From assembly GCF_014490485.1 (NCBI RefSeq), contig NZ_JACTVA010000004.1, forward strand, positions 62,001 to 126,000: 64,000 nt of DNA, in the 5' to 3' direction. Position numbers and translations under genes: made by a program. The stretch comes from Teichococcus aerophilus. GTDB lineage: Bacteria; Pseudomonadota; Alphaproteobacteria; Acetobacterales; Acetobacteraceae. The notes under the pieces are model-generated. The model worked only from the letters and a program-made list of their open reading frames with translations. It was not told the DNA's origin and made no database searches. Positions 16,131-25,672 of the stretch are shown piece by piece; positions within the stretch are counted from its first letter, which is position 1; the number at the start of each line of letters is the position of its first letter.

Positions 16131-17723
16131 ATGCTTCGACGCGACCTGCTGAAGACGAGCGCCCTGTTGCTGGGCGGCGGCAGCCTTGCCATGCCCGGCG
16201 TCGCCCGCGCCCAGGGCAACAAGGTGCTGAACTTCATCCCCTATGCCGACGTGGCGGTGGTCGACCCGACCTTTTCCACCGCCTACACCACCCGCACCCA
16301 CGCCCTGGCGGTGTACGACACGCTGTTCGGCACGGACGAGAACCTGCAACCGCAGCCGCAGATGGTCGCCGGCCATGTGCTGGAGGATGACGGCCTTACC
16401 TGGAAACTCACCCTGCGCGACGGCCTGCAATTCCACGACGGCAGCAAGGTGCTGGCGCGGGATTGCGTCGCCAGCCTGAAGCGCTGGGGCGCGCGCGATG
16501 CCTTCGGCCAAGTGGTGATGGACGTCACCAACGAGCTCTCCGCGCCGGACGACAAGACCATCGTCTTCCGCCTGAAGCGGCCATTCCCGCTGCTGCCGCT
16601 CGCCCTCGGCCGCGCCAGCAGCCTGGTGCCGGCCATCATGCCGGAGCGGCTGGCGAACACCGACCCGTTCAAGCAGGTCACGGAGGTCATCGGCAGCGGC
16701 CCGTTCCGCTTCGTAGCCGATGAACGCGTGCCGGGCGCCCGCGTCGTCTATGCCCGCCACACGGGCTACGTACCGCGCGCGGACGGCACCCCCAGCTACA
16801 CCGCCGGCCCGCGTACGCCGAACGTGGACCGCATCGTCTTCAACGTCATTACCGACCCGGCCACCGCCGCCGCCGCGCTGCAGACTGGCGATGCCGACTG
16901 GGTGGAACAGCCGCTGATCGACCTGCTGCCCATGCTCACCCGCAATCGCGACATCGCGGTGGAGATCAAGGACAAGACCGGCATGGTCGGTTGCTTCCGC
17001 TTCAACCACCTGCAACCGCCCTTCAACAACCCCGCCATCCGCCGCGTCGTGCTGCAGGCGGTGAACCAGGCCGATTGCATGACCGCCGTGGCCGGCGCCG
17101 CGCCCGACTACTGGCAGGGCGAGGTCGGCTACTTCCCGCCCGGCTCCCCCATGGCCACCAGGCCCGGCTTCGGCAAGACGGACGCCGCCAAACTCGCCCA
17201 GCTCCGCACCGCGTTGACGGAAGCCGGCTACAAGGGCGAACGCGTCGTCTTCCTCTCCGGCGCCGACGTGCCCCGCATCAGCGCGGTGTGCGAGGTGATG
17301 CGCGATGCCCTGGTGCAGATCGGCATGAATGTCGATTTCGTCGCCGCGGACTGGGGCACCGTCGTCAGTCGCATCAACAGCCGCAACCCGGTGAATGAAG
17401 GCGGGTGGAGCTGCTACTGCACCTACTGGTCCGGCATGGACCAATGGATGCCGCCCTCCCACACCTTCCTGCGCGCCAGCGGCACCCGTGGCGCCACCGG
17501 ATGGCCGGACAGCCCGGACCTGGAAGCCCTGCGCGCCCAGTGGCTGCTGGCGGATGGCGAGGCTGCACAAAAAGCGATCGCCGCCCAACTGCAGACGACG
17601 GCCGAACGCGACGTCCCCTACATCCCGCTCGGCCTCTTCAAGCAACCCATCGCCTACCGGAAGAACATCACCGGCATCCTGAATGGGGCGCCGGTCTTCA
17701 CCAATCTTCGCAAGGAAGGCTGA
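16131..17723 (+). CDS. ABC transporter substrate-binding protein, family 5 (peptide/opine/nickel type)
   Basis: A 530-residue exported binding protein. The N-terminus MLRRDLLKTSALLLGGG followed by PGVARAQ resembles a Tat-type signal (RRDLL) with an AxA-type cleavage site near residue 27. The mature part has the family-5 pattern: LRDGLQFHDGSKV near residue 100, GSGPFRF near 190, FNHLQPPFNN near 290. No permease or ATPase gene is next to it. Two close paralogues lie at 37512 and 41364 and share FNHLxPPFNN, so this is one of three orphan receptors in the window. The ligand cannot be predicted. The gene ends just before element D. Confidence 0.88.
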   Translation: MLRRDLLKTSALLLGGGSLAMPGVARAQGNKVLNFIPYADVAVVDPTFSTAYTTRTHALAVYDTLFGTDENLQPQPQMVAGHVLEDDGLTWKLTLRDGLQFHDGSKVLARDCVASLKRWGARDAFGQVVMDVTNELSAPDDKTIVFRLKRPFPLLPLALGRASSLVPAIMPERLANTDPFKQVTEVIGSGPFRFVADERVPGARVVYARHTGYVPRADGTPSYTAGPRTPNVDRIVFNVITDPATAAAALQTGDADWVEQPLIDLLPMLTRNRDIAVEIKDKTGMVGCFRFNHLQPPFNNPAIRRVVLQAVNQADCMTAVAGAAPDYWQGEVGYFPPGSPMATRPGFGKTDAAKLAQLRTALTEAGYKGERVVFLSGADVPRISAVCEVMRDALVQIGMNVDFVAADWGTVVSRINSRNPVNEGGWSCYCTYWSGMDQWMPPSHTFLRASGTRGATGWPDSPDLEALRAQWLLADGEAAQKAIAAQLQTTAERDVPYIPLGLFKQPIAYRKNITGILNGAPVFTNLRKEG

Positions 17724-17730
17724 GGCGGGG

Positions 17731-18086
17731 AAAGGCCAGGGGAAGGAATTCCCCTGGCCCCCTTCTTTCTTCTGCGAGTTCTGGCTTCGGGCGGAAGGCA
17801 GGCGTTGACGCTGTTGGATTCAGCCTTGGCGCCGCAGGCATGAATTCCATCAAGCAGGAAATGCCGGGACTGCGTCCGTCAAGATGCAGGGCCAATAGGC
17901 CCTCGGTCCATGTCAAACCAACGACATGCGCCCAACGGCTGACATCTGATCAGAGTAATCCAACACCAGGCCTGACCCCTGGCAGGCGACAACGCCTACA
18001 CTGACAGACAGGTGCCGCAAAAAGCGCACCCCAAACACCGCAGAAAGAAAAGAAGGGGGGTCTGGGGGGAATTCATTCCCCCCAGT
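17731..18086. repeat. Paired palindromic element D (356 bp)
   Basis: The left unit (17731-17774) has CCAGGGGAAGGAATTCCCCTGG plus CCCCCTTCTTTCTTC; the right unit (18041-18086) is inverted with GGGGGGAATTCATTCCCCCC. It fills the space between two converging genes, each unit lying right at a gene end, so it can terminate both. Its interior is longer than in A-C and does not share their core. Confidence 0.7.
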
Positions 18087-18095
18087 TCCAGCCTC

Positions 18096-19079
18096 TCAAT
18101 CCACCGTCGCGCCCGACTGCCGCACAACCTCCGCCCAGCGCCCCATATCCGCCTCGTGCACACGGCGGAACGCCGCGGGCGAGGGGTCTTCGGCCGGCGT
18201 GATGCCCTGGCTCGTTACCAGCCACTGGCGGAATTCCGGCTGGCTGATGATGCGGATGACCTCCTGGCTGACCCGCGCCTGGATCGGCGCCGGCAGGTTC
18301 GGCGGTGCCAGCAGCCCGTACCAGGTGCTGCTGGAGAAGCCGGGCAGCCCGCAGGCCTCGGCCACGGTCGGCACGTCCGGCAGGGCGGGCAGGCGGGCGG
18401 GGGTGCTCACGGCCAGGGCGCGCACCTGGCCCTGCTGCACGGCGCCGATGCTGGGGCCGCTCTGGTTGAAGAAGAACGCCACCTCGCCGGCCAGCAGCGC
18501 CGCCATGGCCGGGCCCTGGCCGCGATACGGCACATGCACCACGTCCAGCCCCGCCGCGCTGGCCAACTGCACGCCGGCCAGGTGGGTGGAGGCGCCATTG
18601 CCGGTGGAGCTGTAGTTCAGCCGACCCGGCTGCGCCTTTGCCATGGCGATCAGGTCCTGGCAGGTGGCCAGGCCCGGATACTTCACCGGGTTCACCAGCA
18701 GCACGTTGGGCACGTCACCCAGCAGAGCGATATGCGTCACGTCCCGGAACGGGTCGAAGGTCAGGCTGCGATACAGCGCGGCATTGATGGCGTGGGTGCC
18801 GGCGGTGGCCAGCAGGAAGCTGTAGCCATCCGGCCGCGCCTTCGCCACCAGCTCGGACGCGATGTTGCCGCCGGCGCCGGTGCGCGGCTCGACGACGACG
18901 GGCACGCCCAGCGCCTGGCTCAGCGGCTCGGCGATCTTACGGGCATAGATGTCGGTGCCGGCGCCACTGGGGAAGCCGCCATAGATGGTGATGGCGCGGC
19001 TCGGCCAGTTATCCTGGGCCTGGGCGGTGGAGATGGCCGGCACCAGCAGGGCCAGCAGCGGAAGGGCGAAGCGAAGCAT
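18096..19079 (-). CDS. Bug-family tripartite tricarboxylate transporter receptor
   Basis: A 327-residue periplasmic binding protein of the Bug (TctC) family. It has a Sec signal (MLRFALPLLALLVPAISTAQA), then the standard start WPSRAITIYGGFPSGAGTD and the loop GAGGNIASELVAKARPDGY. Bug receptors bind carboxylates such as organic acids, amino acids or nicotinate for TctAB-type carriers, but most, like this one, have no carrier genes beside them. It is the last gene of the leftward catabolic cluster, 106 bp after the racemase, and may bring in the substrate of that cluster. Confidence 0.88.
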   Translation of the reverse strand: MLRFALPLLALLVPAISTAQAQDNWPSRAITIYGGFPSGAGTDIYARKIAEPLSQALGVPVVVEPRTGAGGNIASELVAKARPDGYSFLLATAGTHAINAALYRSLTFDPFRDVTHIALLGDVPNVLLVNPVKYPGLATCQDLIAMAKAQPGRLNYSSTGNGASTHLAGVQLASAAGLDVVHVPYRGQGPAMAALLAGEVAFFFNQSGPSIGAVQQGQVRALAVSTPARLPALPDVPTVAEACGLPGFSSSTWYGLLAPPNLPAPIQARVSQEVIRIISQPEFRQWLVTSQGITPAEDPSPAAFRRVHEADMGRWAEVVRQSGATVD

Positions 19080-19185
19080 CCAGACTGTTCCTTCTCAAAA
19101 GGCAGCAGTGCCGACGCGAACAGGCAAGTCCCGGTCTTTTCTTGTCATGCGGCGCGGGGGTCGTTGCCCCCGGCCGTAGGCACGC

Positions 19186-19944
19186 TCAGGGGTTCGGAAA
19201 GCTGCGCGGGCGGATGCCCGCGTGGAAGTAGCTGACCATCGAGTAGATGTCGTACACCGGCAGCCCCAGCTCCCGCTGCAGCGCGGCGGCGTAGGGCGGC
19301 ATGTTGGTGCATTCCAGCACGATCGCGCCGACCTCCGGGTGCTTCGCCACCAGCGCGCGCCCGGCTTCCAGGATGTCCTGCTCGGCCAGGTCGACATCCA
19401 TGTCGTCCTTCTCGGCCTTGATCAGAACACGGAAGAATTCACGCCCGTTCTCCGTCCCCACCACCGGGGTGTCCAGCGGCACGCCGGCGGCTTCCAGGTG
19501 CCGTGGCGTCAGCGTGGCGCCGCTGACGGTGACGAGGCCGACGCGCTTGCCCGGCGGCAGCATCGCCTGCACCCAGGGCACCTGCATCAGGCTGCTGGTG
19601 GCGACCGGCACGCCCACATGCGCCGCGATTTCCTTCTGGAACAGGGAGAGGAAGCCGCAATTGGTGGTGATGGCCTCCGCCCCCTGGCGGACCAGGTCCT
19701 CCGCCGCGTCCAGGAAGTCCTGCAACAGCCCGTTGGCGCCGTTCAGCACCACCTTCTCCGGACTGGCGCCGCGCACCACCTTGTAGAGCACCGGGAAGGG
19801 CCAGGTGGTGCCGTTGCCCATGTCGCCCGGAATGCGCGGGAAGCGCGCCTCCAGCATCAGGATGCCCAGCGGCGCGCCGTAGACGGCCTTGCCGCCCTTG
19901 GCGACGCCACGGCGGGGGGAGGGGTTGGTAGGGCTCACGGTCAT
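19186..19944 (-). CDS. Aspartate/glutamate racemase-superfamily protein
   Basis: A 252-residue protein of the Asp/Glu/hydantoin racemase fold. The two catalytic-type Cys are visible in TTNCGFLS and LECTNMPPY, each at the end of a strand in its half of the pseudo-symmetric fold. Such enzymes interconvert L- and D-amino acids or hydantoins without a cofactor; some relatives are maleate isomerases. The start at 19944 lies 7 nt after the binding-protein stop, with GAGG overlapping that stop. Its place beside a D-amino acid dehydrogenase-like gene suggests it feeds the D-isomer to that enzyme. Confidence 0.75.
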   Translation of the reverse strand: MTVSPTNPSPRRGVAKGGKAVYGAPLGILMLEARFPRIPGDMGNGTTWPFPVLYKVVRGASPEKVVLNGANGLLQDFLDAAEDLVRQGAEAITTNCGFLSLFQKEIAAHVGVPVATSSLMQVPWVQAMLPPGKRVGLVTVSGATLTPRHLEAAGVPLDTPVVGTENGREFFRVLIKAEKDDMDVDLAEQDILEAGRALVAKHPEVGAIVLECTNMPPYAAALQRELGLPVYDIYSMVSYFHAGIRPRSFPNP

Positions 19945-19951
19945 GGCAGCC

Positions 19952-20992
19952 TCAGCGGACCGGCGGCGCGTATTGCAGGCCACCCTGGGTGTAGAGCTGG
20001 TTGCGGCCGCGCGGCAGGCCCATCGGCGCCACGTTGCGGTCCCAGATCTCGGCGTAATTGCCGACCTGGCGCAGGATGTTCGCGGCCCACTGGGCGGAGA
20101 CGCCCATGTCCTTGCCGAAATCGCCGCCCGCCACGCCCAGCAGGCGCTGCACGTCCGGGCGCGGGTCGCTCATCATCTGCTCGATATTGGCGCGGGTGAT
20201 GCCGAACTCCTCGCCCAGATGCATGGCATTCTGCGTCCAGCGCACCAGGTCGAAGAAGCGGTCGTCGCCCTTGCGCACCACCGGCCCCAGCGGCTCCTTG
20301 CTGATCAGCTCCGGCAACACCACGAAGTCATCGCCGCGCGCACCCAACCCTGCCCGGAACGCGGCGAGAGTGGACGTGCCGACGGTGAAGGCATCGCACC
20401 GCCCGCCGATCATCGCGTTGCGGATTTCCTCGACGCTCTCGATGATCACCGGGTTCAGCCGCATATTGTTGGCGCGGAAGAAGTCGGCCAGGTTCTTTTC
20501 GGTCGTGGTGCCCGGCTGCACGCAGACGCTGGCACCATCCAGCTCCTTGATGGACTGCACGCCGAGCTTCTTGTTCACCATGAAGCCCTGGCCGTCGTAG
20601 AACAGGACGCCGGTGAACATCAGCCCCAGCGCCGCCTCCCGCGGCTGCGTCCAGGTGGTGTTGGAGGAGAGGATGTCGATCTCCCCCGTCTGCAACGCCG
20701 TCAGCCGGTTGGCATAGGTGGTGGTGACGAAGCGCACCTTGGTGGCATCCCCCAGCACCGCCGCCGCGATGGCGCGGCAGAAATCGGTATAGAGGCCGGT
20801 GTATTCGCCGCGTTCGTTCAGTACCGCGAAGCCCGGCAGGTCGGCGGAAGTGCCGCAGACCAGCGCCCCCCGCGCCCGGATGGCATCGATGGTGGCGGAG
20901 CCACTGGGCGCCTGCGCCTGGGCCGGCCCGGCGAAGGCCGCGAGGGCGAGGCCGGCACAGCCGGCAAGAAGGGAGAGAAGGCGACGCGTCAT
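19952..20992 (-). CDS. Amino-acid ABC transporter substrate-binding protein (AapJ-like)
   Basis: A 346-residue family-3 binding protein. It has a signal peptide (MTRRLLSLLAGCAGLALAAFAGPAQAQA) and the family run TIDAIRARGALVCGTSADLPGF, then ANRLTALQTGEIDILSSNTTWT. Length and pattern fit the general L-amino-acid receptor AapJ/BztA. The permease and ATPase genes (aapQMP) are missing here. It lies between the D-amino acid dehydrogenase-like gene (173-bp gap) and the racemase (7 nt), which supports an amino acid as the substrate of the cluster. Confidence 0.87.
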   Translation of the reverse strand: MTRRLLSLLAGCAGLALAAFAGPAQAQAPSGSATIDAIRARGALVCGTSADLPGFAVLNERGEYTGLYTDFCRAIAAAVLGDATKVRFVTTTYANRLTALQTGEIDILSSNTTWTQPREAALGLMFTGVLFYDGQGFMVNKKLGVQSIKELDGASVCVQPGTTTEKNLADFFRANNMRLNPVIIESVEEIRNAMIGGRCDAFTVGTSTLAAFRAGLGARGDDFVVLPELISKEPLGPVVRKGDDRFFDLVRWTQNAMHLGEEFGITRANIEQMMSDPRPDVQRLLGVAGGDFGKDMGVSAQWAANILRQVGNYAEIWDRNVAPMGLPRGRNQLYTQGGLQYAPPVR

Positions 20993-21165
20993 CGAAGTTC
21001 CTGACCAGATCCTGGGAATCGTCTCGGAAGCCGTGTGCAGCCCGCCGCGTGGTCGCGGCTTGGTCTTGTCGTCTCCCGGGGCCACGGTCCCGGGCTCTTT
21101 CGCCGCGCCCGACGCCCGGAGCGCGGCGGCCTAAGGCGGCATCGCCGAAAAGCCCGCACCGCGCC

Positions 21166-22431
21166 CTAGTGGAAGCGGGACGGCCTGAACGGCTCGATCG
21201 GGATCTCCGGCGTCTGGCCGGAGATCAGCTGGGCGACGATGCGTCCGGTGCGCGGCCCCGCCACCAGCCCGACATGGCCATGGCCGAAGGCGTGGATGAT
21301 GTCGGCAGAGGCACTGGAACGGCCGAGGCAGGGCATGCCGTCCGGCATGCTCGGCCGGTGGCCCATCCAGGTCGTGACCTTGTCCGCCGGATACGGATTC
21401 GGCAGGCCAGGGAAGCAACGCTGCAAATGGTCGCGCAGGATGTCGGCCCGCTTCCAGTTCGGCGCGGCGTCCAGTCCGGCGATCTCCACCTGGCCGGCGG
21501 CGCGCAGCCCGTCCGCCATGTGGTTCACCACCATCTTGGCGCCGGCCAGCGCGGCGGAATGCCTTGGCCCCTGCTCGGCGCCATGGAACATCACGTGATA
21601 GCCGCGCTCGGTCTCCAACGGCACATGGTCGCCGGCCCGGGCAGCCAGGGGGCGGGACCGCGCGCCGCAGCACAGCACGGCGGCATCGCATTCCAGCAGG
21701 CCGCCATCGGCCAGCGTCACGCCCTTCAGCACCTGCACATCCACCTTGAAGCCGGTGGCCGCCGCCTTGCGCAGCGTGGCGCCCCGCCGCACCGCATGTG
21801 CCACCAGCGCCGCGACGTAGCGGCCCGGCGCGAGGCAGCGCCCCGCCTCATGCACCATCACCGCGAAGGTGAAGGACGGCGCCAGATCCGGCTCCATCGC
21901 CCGCAACGCCTCGCCCTCGACCTCGGACCAGGTGACGCCCACCGCCTGGCGGATGCGCCAGCCCATGGCCTCCGCCTCGAAGCTGGCGCGGTTGGGGTGA
22001 ACGTCCAGCAGGCCCTTGTGCTCGATCAACTCCGGCACCCCGGCCTCGCGGGCCAGCGCGCCGTGCAGCACGGGCGAGTCCTTCAGCAGCGGCCGCAGCG
22101 CCTGTGCGGTCCGCAGCACCTTCGCCTCCGTCCAGCCCGCCAGCAGGTAGCGCGTCAGCCAGGGCAGCACCTTGGGGAAATACTGCCAGCGGATGGCCAG
22201 CGGCCCCAGCGGGTCCCGCAGGAAGCCCGGCACCTTCTTCCACAGCCCGGGCCCGCTGGGCGGCACCACGGACATGGAGGACAGCCAGCCGGCATTGCCG
22301 AAGCTGGCCGCCTGGTCGCCGCCCGGCTCGCCGGGCTCCAGGATGGTCACCCGGTGCCCGGCGCGCAGCAGCTCGATGGCGCTGCACGCGCCCTCGATGC
22401 CCGCGCCGATGACGACGACATGCTTGCTCAC
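21166..22431 (-). CDS. FAD-dependent oxidoreductase, D-amino acid dehydrogenase (DadA) type
   Basis: A 421-residue flavoenzyme. The GTG start at 22431 overlaps the preceding stop as GTGA, and the protein opens with KHVVVIGAGIEGACSAIELLRAGHRVTILEP, the FAD-binding Rossmann fold. The long middle with GNAGWLS and the closing GHGHVGLVAGPRTGRIVAQLISG match DadA-like members of the DAO family, which oxidise D-amino acids to 2-oxo acids and pass electrons to the respiratory chain. Substrate preference cannot be read. It is coupled to the upstream TPP enzyme. Confidence 0.82.
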   Translation of the reverse strand: MSKHVVVIGAGIEGACSAIELLRAGHRVTILEPGEPGGDQAASFGNAGWLSSMSVVPPSGPGLWKKVPGFLRDPLGPLAIRWQYFPKVLPWLTRYLLAGWTEAKVLRTAQALRPLLKDSPVLHGALAREAGVPELIEHKGLLDVHPNRASFEAEAMGWRIRQAVGVTWSEVEGEALRAMEPDLAPSFTFAVMVHEAGRCLAPGRYVAALVAHAVRRGATLRKAAATGFKVDVQVLKGVTLADGGLLECDAAVLCCGARSRPLAARAGDHVPLETERGYHVMFHGAEQGPRHSAALAGAKMVVNHMADGLRAAGQVEIAGLDAAPNWKRADILRDHLQRCFPGLPNPYPADKVTTWMGHRPSMPDGMPCLGRSSASADIIHAFGHGHVGLVAGPRTGRIVAQLISGQTPEIPIEPFRPSRFH

Positions 22432-24083
22432 AAGGGCGCGCCTTCCGGCATGTCCTTGCCCACGGAGAGCGCGCGCGGGTCGAGGAAGCAATGCAGGATC
22501 GCCGGCTTGCCGGAGGCCACGGCGCGCTGGAAGGCGGGCGCGAACTCCTCTGTCCGCCGCACCGTCTCGCCATGGCCGCCGAAGGCGGTGGCATAGGCGG
22601 CGAAGTCCGGGTTCCGCAGCTTGGTGGCGGAGACGCGGCCGGGATAGTCGCGCTCCTGGTGCATGCGGATGGTGCCGTACATGCCGTTGTCGATCACCAG
22701 GATCACCAGCGGGATGTCATGCTGCACGGCGGTCGCGAATTCCTGGCCGTTCATCAGGAAGTCGCCGTCGCCGGCAATCACCACCACCGTGCTCTCCGGC
22801 TTCTGGCGCTTCGCCATCACGCCGGCCGGCACGCCATAGCCCATGGAGCCCGAGGTCGGCGCCAGCTGGGTACCAAGCTGCGAGAAGCGCCAGTGCCGGT
22901 GCATCCAGCCGGCGAAATTGCCGGCGCCATTGCACAGCACCGTGTCGCCCGGCAGGTTCTCGTTCAGCCAGCGCACCACTTCACCGTACTGGAACTCGCC
23001 CGGCAGCGTGCGCGGCTTGCCGGAGACGTCCAGATACGCGGCATGGGCCGGCGCCACGCTCTCCGCCCAGGCCGGCGTGCCCTTCGGCGCCAGGCCGGAC
23101 AGCGCGGCCACGAAGCTGCGCGGCGAGACCTGGATGGCCAGCGTCGGCGCATAGACGCGGCCGAGTTCCTCGGCACCCGGATGCACATGCACCAGCGTCT
23201 GCTTCGGCACCGGGATGTTCAGCATGGTGTAGGAGCTGGAGGGCATCTCCGACATGCGGCCACCCACCAGCAACAGCAGGTCGGCCTCCTTCACCAGGCC
23301 CGACAGCTTGGCGGAGGGGCCGATGCCGAGGTCGCCGACATAGCAGGGATGGTCCCAGCGGAACCGGTCCGCGCGGCGGAAGGAGGTGCAGACCGGCAGC
23401 GACCAGCGCGTGGCGAACTCGCCCATCGCGTCCACCGCCGCCTGGTCCCAGCCCGAGCCGCCAAGGATCACCACCGGCTGCTTCGCCTGCGCCAGCAGCC
23501 CTTCCAGGGAGGCGAGGTCGGCGGCGGAGGGCGCGGGCTGCGCCGGCTCCACCCGCGGCACATCCTGCACCTCGGCCATCGCCACCAGCATCTCTTCCGG
23601 CAGCGCGATCACCACCGGGCCGGGGCGGCCCTGCATGGCGACGCGGAAGGCGCGGCCGACGAGCTCCGGAATCCGGTCCGGCGTGTCGATCTCGGTGGTC
23701 CACTTGGTCATGGAGCCGAAGACGGCGCGGTAATCCAGTTCCTGGAACGCCTCGCGCTCCCGCATGCCGACCTCGATCTGGCCGACGAACAGGATCATCG
23801 GCGTCGAATCCTGCATGGCGATGTGCACGCCATGGCTGGCATTGGTGGCGCCGGGGCCGCGCGTGACGAAGCACACGCCGGGCCGCCCGGTCAGCTTGCC
23901 ATAGGCCTCCGCCATGATGGCCGCGCCGCCTTCCTGGCGGCAGGTCAGCACGTCGATCTTGGCATCGTGCAGCGCGTCCAGCACGGCGAGGTAGCTCTCG
24001 CCCGGCACGCAGGTCACGCGCTCCACGCCCTGCGCGAGCAGCTGGTCGACCAGGATCTGGCCTCCGGTGCGGGCGGCGCTCAC
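22428..24083 (-). CDS. Thiamine-diphosphate enzyme, acetolactate synthase-like
   Basis: A 551-residue enzyme with the three domains of the acetolactate synthase/decarboxylase family. Glu51 in TCRQEGGAA activates the cofactor; the central domain (about 190-330) is the transhydrogenase-like fold; the C-terminal AGDGDFLMNGQEFATA is the GDG...N thiamine-diphosphate/Mg motif. It probably acts on a 2-oxo acid, by decarboxylation or carboligation. The product of the adjacent flavoenzyme or aminotransferase would be such a compound. A regulatory subunit gene is absent, which speaks against branched-chain biosynthesis. The GTG start overlaps the aminotransferase stop (GTGA). Confidence 0.85.
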   Translation of the reverse strand: MSAARTGGQILVDQLLAQGVERVTCVPGESYLAVLDALHDAKIDVLTCRQEGGAAIMAEAYGKLTGRPGVCFVTRGPGATNASHGVHIAMQDSTPMILFVGQIEVGMREREAFQELDYRAVFGSMTKWTTEIDTPDRIPELVGRAFRVAMQGRPGPVVIALPEEMLVAMAEVQDVPRVEPAQPAPSAADLASLEGLLAQAKQPVVILGGSGWDQAAVDAMGEFATRWSLPVCTSFRRADRFRWDHPCYVGDLGIGPSAKLSGLVKEADLLLLVGGRMSEMPSSSYTMLNIPVPKQTLVHVHPGAEELGRVYAPTLAIQVSPRSFVAALSGLAPKGTPAWAESVAPAHAAYLDVSGKPRTLPGEFQYGEVVRWLNENLPGDTVLCNGAGNFAGWMHRHWRFSQLGTQLAPTSGSMGYGVPAGVMAKRQKPESTVVVIAGDGDFLMNGQEFATAVQHDIPLVILVIDNGMYGTIRMHQERDYPGRVSATKLRNPDFAAYATAFGGHGETVRRTEEFAPAFQRAVASGKPAILHCFLDPRALSVGKDMPEGAPL

Positions 24084-25300
24084 GACAGCGCCTCCACCGC
24101 GCCGGCGATGCGCGTCATCGCGGTGCGGAGTTCCGCCTCCGCCGTGGCGTAGGAAATACGGAAATACGGCGCGAGGCCAAAGATCGAACCCGGGACGACA
24201 GCCACGTCATGTTCCTCCAGCAAATATCGGCAGAAATCGGCATCGCTCTCCAGCACCTGGCCGGATGGGGTCTTGCGCCCCATCACTCCGGCACAGCTGG
24301 CAAAGGTATAGAAGGCGCCTTCCGGCTTGCGGCAGGTGATGCCGGGAATGGCGTTCAGCGCCTTCACCACCAGGTCCCGCCGCCGCTCGAAGGACGCGCG
24401 GCGCTCCTTCAGGATCTCCTGCGGCCCGTTCAGCGCCTCTACGGCAGCGGCCTGGGAGATGGAGGCGGGGTTGGTCGTGCTCTGGCTCTGCACCACCGCC
24501 ATGGCAGCGATCAGCGGCCGCGGCCCGGCACCGTAGCCGATGCGCCAGCCCGTCATGGCATAGCTCTTGGATACGCCGTTAACGATCAGCGACCGTTCCT
24601 TCAGCGCCGGCTCCACCGCCACCGGGCTGGTGCAGATGAAGTTGCCGTAGGCCAGATGCTCGTAGATCTCGTCCGACATCAGCCACACCTGCGGGTGGCG
24701 CAGCAGCACGTCGCAGATCGGCCGCAGATCGGCGGGGCTGTAGGCCGCGCCGGTCGGGTTGCTGGGGGAGTTCAGCATCAGCCAGCGGGTGCGCGGCGTG
24801 ATGGCGGCCTCCAGGTCGGCGGCATCCAGGCGGAAGCCGTTCTCCTCCCGCCCCACCACCGGCACGGGCACGCCGCCGGCGATGATCACCATGTCGGCGT
24901 AGGAGGTCCAGAACGGCGCGGCGATCACCACCTCGTCGCCCTCGTCCAGCGAGGCCATCAGCGCGTTGTGGATGACCTGCTTGGCCCCGGCGCCGACCGT
25001 GATCTCGTTGGCGGCGTAGTCCAGCTGGTTCTCCCGCCGCAGCTTGGCCACGATGGCGTCCTTCAACTCCGCCGTGCCGTCCAGCGTCGTGTACTTGGTC
25101 GCCCCCGCCTTGATGGCGGCGATGGCGGCGTCCTTGATGTTGTCCGGCGTATCGAAATCCGGCTCGCCGGCGCCGAGTACGATGACGGGCCGCCCCTCCC
25201 GCTTCAACTGCGCCGCGCGGGCGCCGATCTTCAGGATCTCCGACACGCCGATATGGGCGATGCGCCGGGCCGGGCGGAAGGCGAGGGGGGCGGTGTCCAT
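24080..25300 (-). CDS. PLP-dependent aminotransferase, class I/II (AspC fold)
   Basis: A 406-residue fold-type I enzyme. The PLP lysine is Lys245 in NGVSKSYAMTGWR; Asp210 in LMSDEIYEHL binds the pyridine nitrogen; NSPSNPTGA (177-185) and YTTLDGT (70-76) are the standard substrate-domain motifs of aspartate/aromatic aminotransferases. It would exchange the amino group of an amino acid with a 2-oxo acid. Its amino acid specificity cannot be set from motifs. It is followed by the TPP enzyme in a GTGA overlap and preceded by ridA, which deals with the enamine leaks of PLP enzymes. Confidence 0.9.
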   Translation of the reverse strand: MDTAPLAFRPARRIAHIGVSEILKIGARAAQLKREGRPVIVLGAGEPDFDTPDNIKDAAIAAIKAGATKYTTLDGTAELKDAIVAKLRRENQLDYAANEITVGAGAKQVIHNALMASLDEGDEVVIAAPFWTSYADMVIIAGGVPVPVVGREENGFRLDAADLEAAITPRTRWLMLNSPSNPTGAAYSPADLRPICDVLLRHPQVWLMSDEIYEHLAYGNFICTSPVAVEPALKERSLIVNGVSKSYAMTGWRIGYGAGPRPLIAAMAVVQSQSTTNPASISQAAAVEALNGPQEILKERRASFERRRDLVVKALNAIPGITCRKPEGAFYTFASCAGVMGRKTPSGQVLESDADFCRYLLEEHDVAVVPGSIFGLAPYFRISYATAEAELRTAMTRIAGAVEALS

Positions 25301-25310
25301 CGTCGTGACC

Positions 25311-25661
25311 TCAGCGCGCCGCGACGGCCATGATTTCGACGCGGATCTCCGGCAGTGCCAGCTTCACCTCGCCACAGCACCGCGCGGGCGTGTGGCCCTG
25401 CACCACCCACGCATCGTACACCTCGTTCATGGCCGCGAAGTCCTTCATGTCGGCCAGCCAGATGGTGATGTTCAGCAGCTTGGATTTGTCGCTGCCGGCG
25501 GCGGCCAGCATCTCGTCGATCTTGGCCAGCACCTGGCGCGTCTGCCCGGCGGCGTCCGCCGCGCGGTCATCGGCCGTGTGGCCGGCCAGGTAGATGGTAT
25601 CCCCATGCACCACGGCGCGGGAGCGGCGGGCGTTCTGGTCCAGGCGGGTGATCTCGGTCAT
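25311..25661 (-). CDS. RidA-family (YjgF/YER057c) enamine/imine deaminase
   Basis: A 116-residue protein of the RidA superfamily, trimeric enzymes that hydrolyse reactive enamines and imines formed by PLP or flavin enzymes. The C-terminal ARCCGEVKLALPEIRVEIMAVA is the family signature, where a conserved Arg in the P-x-R segment binds the carboxylate. Here that segment reads TPARCCGEV, so the Arg is present. It sits 10 nt before the aminotransferase gene in the catabolic cluster, a setting usual for the Rid subgroups devoted to one pathway. Confidence 0.85.
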   Translation of the reverse strand: MTEITRLDQNARRSRAVVHGDTIYLAGHTADDRAADAAGQTRQVLAKIDEMLAAAGSDKSKLLNITIWLADMKDFAAMNEVYDAWVVQGHTPARCCGEVKLALPEIRVEIMAVAAR

Positions 25662-25672
25662 CTCAGGCTCTT

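Noticed and set aside
22428-24083. Biosynthetic acetolactate synthase (ilvB)
   Set aside because: No ilvH/ilvN small subunit gene or ilvC follows, and all neighbours are catabolic or uptake genes; a degradative or carboligating role is more likely.
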